Source: Alangreenwoodia sp963602445 (lineage in GTDB: Bacteria; Bacillota; Clostridia; Peptostreptococcales; Anaerovoracaceae). From it: a stretch of 16,240 nt of DNA. Positions 12,508-16,240 of this stretch are shown here, one piece after another (positions within the stretch are counted from its first letter, which is position 1; each line of letters opens with the position of its first letter). Made by a program: the position numbers and the translations under genes. Under the pieces are notes generated by a model. That model had not been told where the DNA came from and did not search any database. It saw only the letters and a list, made by a program, of their open reading frames with translations. Location: assembly GCA_963602445.1 (NCBI GenBank), contig CAVCIY010000074.1, forward strand, positions 1 through 16,240, read 5' to 3'.

Positions 12508-13797
12508 TTATTTTAAGTTGTAGAAGCTGTCTAATCCTCTGTATTCTGCTACGTCATCGAGAAGTTCTTCAATTCTGAGTAGTTGATTATATTTTGCGAC
12601 TCTGTCTGTTCTTGAAGGAGCACCTGTTTTTATCTGGCCTGCATTTAGACCTACAACGAGATCCGCAATAGTAGTATCCTCTGTTTCGCCCGATCTGTGT
12701 GAAACTACTGCAGTATAACCTGCTTCCTTTGCCATCTCGATAGCGTCAAGGGTTTCTGTAAGAGTTCCGATCTGATTTACTTTGATGAGGATAGCATTTG
12801 CTACTCCAAGCTCTATGCCCTTCTTAAGTCTCTCTGTATTTGTAACAAATAAATCGTCACCTACGAGCTGAACTTTCTTGCCGAGCTTTTCTGTGAGAAG
12901 CTTCCAGCCGTCCCAATCTTCTTCTGCAAGACCATCTTCAATAGAAATAATAGGATACTTTTCGCAAAGCTCTGCATAATAGTCAACCATCTGAGCTGCT
13001 GTCTTCTTTATGCCTTCTCCTGCGAGGAAGTAAGTCTTTTCTTCAGCGTCATAAATCTCTGAAGCTGCTACATCAAGTGCGATCTTGACATCCTTGCCCG
13101 GAACATATCCTGCTTTTTCGATAGCTTCTACGATATTTGCGATAGCATCTGCGTTTGATTCGAGATTCGGAGCAAATCCGCCTTCATCGCCTACTGCTGT
13201 ATTCATACCCTTGCTCTTTAAAACTGTTCTGAGATTGTGGAAGATTTCTGCGCACATTCTGAGAGCTTCTTTGAAGCTTTCGGCACCTACAGGCATGATC
13301 ATGAATTCCTGGATATCAACATTATTGTCGGCATGCTTTCCTCCATTTAAGATGTTCATCATAGGAACAGGAAGAACCTTGCCGTTTACTCCGCCTATAT
13401 ATTGGAAGAGCGGGAGGCCGAGATATTCTGCCGCAGCACGAGCCGTTGCGAGTGAAACGCCGAGGATAGCATTTGCGCCAAGCTTTCCCTTGTTTGGTGT
13501 GCCGTCAAGCTCGATAAGGCGCTTATCAAGTGCGGGCTGATCAAACGGACTCATTCCGATAATTTCATCTGCGATGATTTCGTTTACATTATTTACTGCG
13601 TCAAGTACGCCCTTGCCCAAGTATCTTGACTTGTCACCGTCTCTCATCTCAACAGCTTCGAATGCTCCTGTAGAAGCGCCTGAAGGAACGATCGCACGAC
13701 CCATAGTGCCGTCTTCGAGATAAACTTCAACTTCTACTGTAGGATTGCCTCTTGAGTCAAGTACTTCACGAGCAATTACGTCTTCAATATAAAACAT
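12508..13797 (-). CDS. eno: Enolase (phosphopyruvate hydratase)
   Basis: A 429-residue enolase converting 2-phosphoglycerate to phosphoenolpyruvate in glycolysis. Length matches the family. The N-terminal domain has DSRGNPTVEVEV (14-25). The barrel carries His155 (GGKHADN), the general acid/base pair Glu205 (GDEGG) and Lys339 (LIKVNQIGT), and metal ligands Asp242, Glu287 and Asp314. The substrate-site segment SHRSGETED is at 366-374 and Lys390 follows. GGAGG lies six to seven bases before the ATG. The gene is downstream of pgk-tpiA but separated by 291 bp with its own promoter. No phosphoglycerate mutase gene lies between, as it does in many Firmicutes glycolytic operons, so that step must be encoded elsewhere. 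Confidence 0.99.
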   Translation of the reverse strand: MFYIEDVIAREVLDSRGNPTVEVEVYLEDGTMGRAIVPSGASTGAFEAVEMRDGDKSRYLGKGVLDAVNNVNEIIADEIIGMSPFDQPALDKRLIELDGTPNKGKLGANAILGVSLATARAAAEYLGLPLFQYIGGVNGKVLPVPMMNILNGGKHADNNVDIQEFMIMPVGAESFKEALRMCAEIFHNLRTVLKSKGMNTAVGDEGGFAPNLESNADAIANIVEAIEKAGYVPGKDVKIALDVAASEIYDAEEKTYFLAGEGIKKTAAQMVDYYAELCEKYPIISIEDGLAEEDWDGWKLLTEKLGKKVQLVGDDLFVTNTERLKKGIELGVANAILIKVNQIGTLTETLDAIEMAKEAGYTAVVSHRSGETEDTTIADLVVGLNAGQIKTGAPSRTDRVAKYNQLLRIEELLDDVAEYRGLDSFYNLK

Positions 13798-14035
13798 TTT
13801 TAACCTCCGTATGTATGCAGCGTGTATGACGCTTCAAATCTTATGTCACATTTCACAAACACAAATCAGATACACTCCGTCGGTGCGAAATATCACAAGC
13901 CTCCGGTACAGCTTTGCCGGTGCATAATATCACAAACTCTCAGATGATCTGACAGTATTTGAAATCTGTGACGATAAATGTAATATGTTTGGATCTTCTG
14001 CCGGAAAATCTCGAACATCAAAATCCACCCGTCTG
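13798..14035 (-). other. Long eno leader with a degenerate 37-bp repeat
   Basis: No gene is visible here. The predicted eno transcript starts near 14029 and has a leader of about 230 nt. Within it, 13879-13900 and 13916-13937 are 18/22 identical copies 37 bp apart, sharing CGGTGC and AATATCACAA on the plus strand. Looser relatives with TCACA lie near 13850 and in the promoter at 14036-14046. A 13-bp palindrome lies at 13940-13952. I see no recognisable riboswitch or terminator fold. Confidence 0.5.
13940..13952. promoter_or_regulatory. 13-bp palindrome in the eno leader
   Basis: TCAGAT-G-ATCTGA is a perfect inverted repeat with a one-base centre. It lies about 80 bp downstream of the predicted eno transcription start. 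It could be a repressor site or chance; no known operator is matched. Confidence 0.25.
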
Positions 14036-14044
14036 ATTATATCA
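14036..14044 (-). promoter_or_regulatory. Extended -10 promoter of eno
   Basis: On the minus strand TGATATAAT combines a perfect -10 box (14036-14041) with the TGN extension. The -35 region at 17 bp (GTGCCT) is poor, as is usual for extended -10 promoters. It lies 45 bp after the tpiA stop and gives eno transcription independent of pgk-tpiA. Confidence 0.6.
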
Positions 14045-14088
14045 CAGATATAGCCGACAGGCACAAAATATTGAAATATATGTAAAAA

Positions 14089-14880
14089 TTATTCTAAAAT
14101 TTTTCCGACTCTTTTCGGGTCAAAATTTACAATCTTCGCAAATTCCTTAGGATCAAGACCCGCACCGCCTACAAGAGCACCGTCGATATCGCTCATAGAC
14201 ATAATCTCAGCGACATTTGATGACTTTACGCTTCCGCCGTACTGGATGATAATCTTTGAGGCAGCTTCTTCACTATATATATCTGCAAGTACCGAGCGGA
14301 TAAAAGCAGCCATTTCGTTTGCCTGCTGTGCAGTCGCAGTCTTGCCTGTGCCGATAGCCCAGATAGGTTCGTATGCAATGACGGTATTTACCGCATCTTC
14401 CTCACTTATACCTGTGAGGCTTCCGATGAGCTGATTTTTTACCCATTCGCCCTGAGTGCCGGCCTCGCGCTGCTCGAGTGATTCGCCTACGCAAAGAATC
14501 GGACGGATTCCGTGTGAATGAGCTGCAGCAAGCTTCTTTGAGCAGTCTTCGTCTGTTTCGTGGAAATATGTACGGCGTTCGGAATGGCCTATGATAACAC
14601 ACTCAATTCCCATATCCTTAAGCATTGCGGGAGAAATCTCACCGGTAAAAGCACCTTTTTCTTCAAAATACATATTTTGGGCGCCGACATTAATATTGTT
14701 CATAAAGAATATGACCTTGAGCTGTGCAAGGTGAATATAAGGAACACATATTGCAACATCAACCTTCTTTAGATCGACATTTTCCTCTTTGAGATAATGC
14801 ACCAGATCTTCACCGTATTTAGCTGTTTCTTCAACGAGCTTATTCATTTTCCAGTTTGCTGCTATAAAAGGCTTTCTCAT
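14089..14880 (-). CDS. tpiA: Triosephosphate isomerase
   Basis: A 263-residue TIM-barrel enzyme interconverting dihydroxyacetone phosphate and glyceraldehyde 3-phosphate. Catalytic residues are all present: Asn9 and Lys11 (ANWKMN), His99 (GHSERR) and Glu171 (AYEPIWAIGTGKT). The phosphate-binding GGSV segment follows in the C-terminal third. Length is slightly above the usual 250. AGGAGG lies five bases before the ATG and the pgk stop is only 9 bp upstream, so pgk and tpiA form one operon. Confidence 0.99.
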   Translation of the reverse strand: MRKPFIAANWKMNKLVEETAKYGEDLVHYLKEENVDLKKVDVAICVPYIHLAQLKVIFFMNNINVGAQNMYFEEKGAFTGEISPAMLKDMGIECVIIGHSERRTYFHETDEDCSKKLAAAHSHGIRPILCVGESLEQREAGTQGEWVKNQLIGSLTGISEEDAVNTVIAYEPIWAIGTGKTATAQQANEMAAFIRSVLADIYSEEAASKIIIQYGGSVKSSNVAEIMSMSDIDGALVGGAGLDPKEFAKIVNFDPKRVGKILE

Positions 14881-14889
14881 AATTTCCTC

Positions 14890-16074
14890 CTAATCCATCA
14901 GGCAGTCTACACCCGGAAGAACCTTGCCCTCGAGAAATTCGAGAGATGCTCCGCCGCCTGTAGAAATATGTGTGATACCTTCTTCAAGACCAAATTGTCT
15001 TACTGCCGAAGCACTGTCTCCTCCGCCAATAACAGTTATACCATCATTTTTATTCATTGCAATGGCAATCGCCTTTGTGCCTTCTGCGAAATTTTCCATT
15101 TCAAAAACGCCCATAGGACCGTTCCAAACTACAGTCTTTGAGCTTAAAATAGCTTTTTCAAATAATTCTCTTGTCTTTGGACCTATATCCATACCCATCT
15201 TGTCTGCAGGCATCTTGTCCGAATCATATACTGCTCTTGGTGAATCATTGCTAAATTCGTCAGCACATACGACATCTATAGGAAGAAGAAATTCTACGCC
15301 CTTATCCTTTGCTTTTTTCATAAGATCAAGAGTAAGCTCCATCTTGTCCTCTTCGAGAAGTGATGTGCCGATTTCATTTCCCATTGCTTTGTTGAATGTA
15401 TATGACATGCCGCCGCCTACGATAATGCGGTCAACCTTTTCGATAAGATTCTCGATAAGCGGAATCTTGTCGCCAACCTTTGCTCCGCCGAGAACTGCAG
15501 TAAACGGTCTTTCCGGAGATTCAACAACATCACCGAAGAATTTGATTTCTTTTTCCATCAAAAATCCGCTCACTGAAGGAAGATATGCAGCGATACCTGC
15601 CGTAGAACAATGGGCTCTGTGAGCAGTGCCAAAAGCGTCATTTACGAAAATTTCGGCAAGATCGGCAAGTTCCTTTGTGAATGGCTCTTCATTCTTTGTT
15701 TCTTCAGGTCTGAATCTGACATTTTCAATGAGCATAACATCGCCGTCATTTAGAGCCGCGGCAGTCTGCTTAGTCTTTGGCCCTGTCACCTCGGGTTCGC
15801 TGACAAAGATAATTTTCTTGCCGAGAAGATCTGAAATTCTGTCAGCAACAACTTTCAACGAATAAGCAGGATCAGGCTTTCCCTTAGGTCTTCCCATGTG
15901 TGAGGCGAGTATGACCTTTGCACCGTTTTCAACCAGATATTCGATTGTAGGCATCGCGCCGCGGATTCTTCGGTCGTCCTTGATATTTCCTTCGTCATCT
16001 GTAGGAACGTTGAAGTCACATCTGACAAATACCTTCTTACCTTTTACATCGATATCTCTTACTGTCTTTTTCAT
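14890..16074 (-). CDS. pgk: Phosphoglycerate kinase
   Basis: A 394-residue kinase transferring phosphate from 1,3-bisphosphoglycerate to ADP. Substrate-side motifs are RCDFNVP (18-24) and SHMGRPKG (59-66). The hinge and nucleotide side show GGAKVGDK (196-203), WNGPMGVFE (317-325), GGGDSA (350-355) and HISTGGGASLEFLEG (369-383). Length is normal. The open frame could start one codon earlier at a TTG (16077). I choose the ATG at 16074, six bases after GGAGG. tpiA follows at 9 bp. In most Firmicutes gap lies just upstream; the window ends before that can be seen. Confidence 0.99.
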   Translation of the reverse strand: MKKTVRDIDVKGKKVFVRCDFNVPTDDEGNIKDDRRIRGAMPTIEYLVENGAKVILASHMGRPKGKPDPAYSLKVVADRISDLLGKKIIFVSEPEVTGPKTKQTAAALNDGDVMLIENVRFRPEETKNEEPFTKELADLAEIFVNDAFGTAHRAHCSTAGIAAYLPSVSGFLMEKEIKFFGDVVESPERPFTAVLGGAKVGDKIPLIENLIEKVDRIIVGGGMSYTFNKAMGNEIGTSLLEEDKMELTLDLMKKAKDKGVEFLLPIDVVCADEFSNDSPRAVYDSDKMPADKMGMDIGPKTRELFEKAILSSKTVVWNGPMGVFEMENFAEGTKAIAIAMNKNDGITVIGGGDSASAVRQFGLEEGITHISTGGGASLEFLEGKVLPGVDCLMD

Positions 16075-16112
16075 CAATATCCTCCCTGAAAAAACTTTGA
16101 TTGATAACTATG

Positions 16113-16131
16113 AGTCAAATTATAATTGACT
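16113..16131 (-). promoter_or_regulatory. Inverted repeat centred on a -10 box upstream of pgk
   Basis: AGTCAA (16113-16118) and TTGACT (16126-16131) are perfect six-base arms around ATTATAA. On the minus strand the centre contains TATAAT (16119-16124), a perfect -10 box 45 bp before the pgk start. The -35 region is poor. A repressor bound to the palindrome would block this promoter. No known operator is clearly matched. Confidence 0.4.
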
Positions 16132-16220
16132 ATTAGGCGCCGATGTCCGCTGCCTTTAGCTTTTATACACCGCCGCTTACTTAAGCACACTTAATCGAGC
16201 TTGTCCTAGGGCAAGCCTTA

Positions 16221-16240
16221 AATATTATTAAATATTATTA
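16221..16240. repeat. Exact 10-bp tandem duplication at the window edge
   Basis: AATATTATTA occurs twice in succession (16221-16230, 16231-16240) and is cut by the window end. On the minus strand each copy contains TAA triplets. By analogy with the other spacers this may be the tail of an array anchored at the stop codon of the next upstream gene. An imperfect inverted repeat GCTTGTCC/GGGCAAGC (16199-16216) lies beside it without a T-run. Confidence 0.6.

Noticed and set aside
14924..15622. 232-codon plus-strand frame
   Set aside because: It is antisense to pgk, which has all its catalytic motifs. The frame is a codon-bias shadow.
16199..16216. GCTTGTCC/GGGCAAGC inverted repeat as a terminator of the gene upstream of pgk
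   Set aside because: The stem has one mismatch on the minus strand, a two-base loop, and no T-run after it in the direction of transcription.

Overview
This is a 16.2 kb chromosomal window of a low-GC Gram-positive bacterium. The class Clostridia (Bacillota) fits best: codons are A/T-rich, Shine-Dalgarno sites are strong GGAGG types, promoters are sigma-A-like with 16-17 bp spacers, and the gene groups pgk-tpiA-eno-secG and comM-dprA-topA-hslV-hslU are Firmicutes-like. I cannot name the genus. Every supported gene lies on the minus strand, so transcription runs from high to low coordinates.

In transcription order, the right end (16.2-12.1 kb) is a glycolytic block: pgk and tpiA nearly abut, then eno follows behind its own extended -10 promoter. 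secG has its own promoter and ends at the only textbook intrinsic terminator in the window. From 12.1 to 10.1 kb is an accessory-looking segment. It has an A-tract-backed promoter, a roughly 420-nt leader carrying an eight-unit 25-bp tandem array, a secreted protein of unknown function with a cationic tail, and a 60-residue two-helix membrane protein. From 10.05 to 7.5 kb are comM (yifB) and dprA, DNA uptake and recombination genes. From 7.06 to 2.7 kb are topA and the HslVU protease genes. From 2.5 to 0.46 kb are the ribosome-rescue GTPase hflX and a YigZ/IMPACT-family gene. The left edge holds the 5' end of a tRNA gene behind two consecutive sigma-A promoters.

The most unusual feature is the spacer DNA. 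Most gaps between genes carry their own short, degenerate tandem repeat, with units of 10, 15, 16, 21, 25, 31 or 45 bp and no shared sequence. In at least five cases (hslU, topA, dprA, comM and the secreted-protein gene) the array begins at the stop codon of the upstream gene. For hslU, dprA and topA the first copy also includes the gene's last sense codons. It looks as if gene ends have been repeatedly duplicated outward into the spacer. I know of no named element with this behaviour. The secreted protein plus its small membrane-protein neighbour is a second, more speculative candidate for an undescribed system.

Three start codons were placed downstream of the longest reading frame because Shine-Dalgarno position, family alignment or repeat content favours the internal ATG: hflX at 2474, dprA at 8396 and pgk at 16074.
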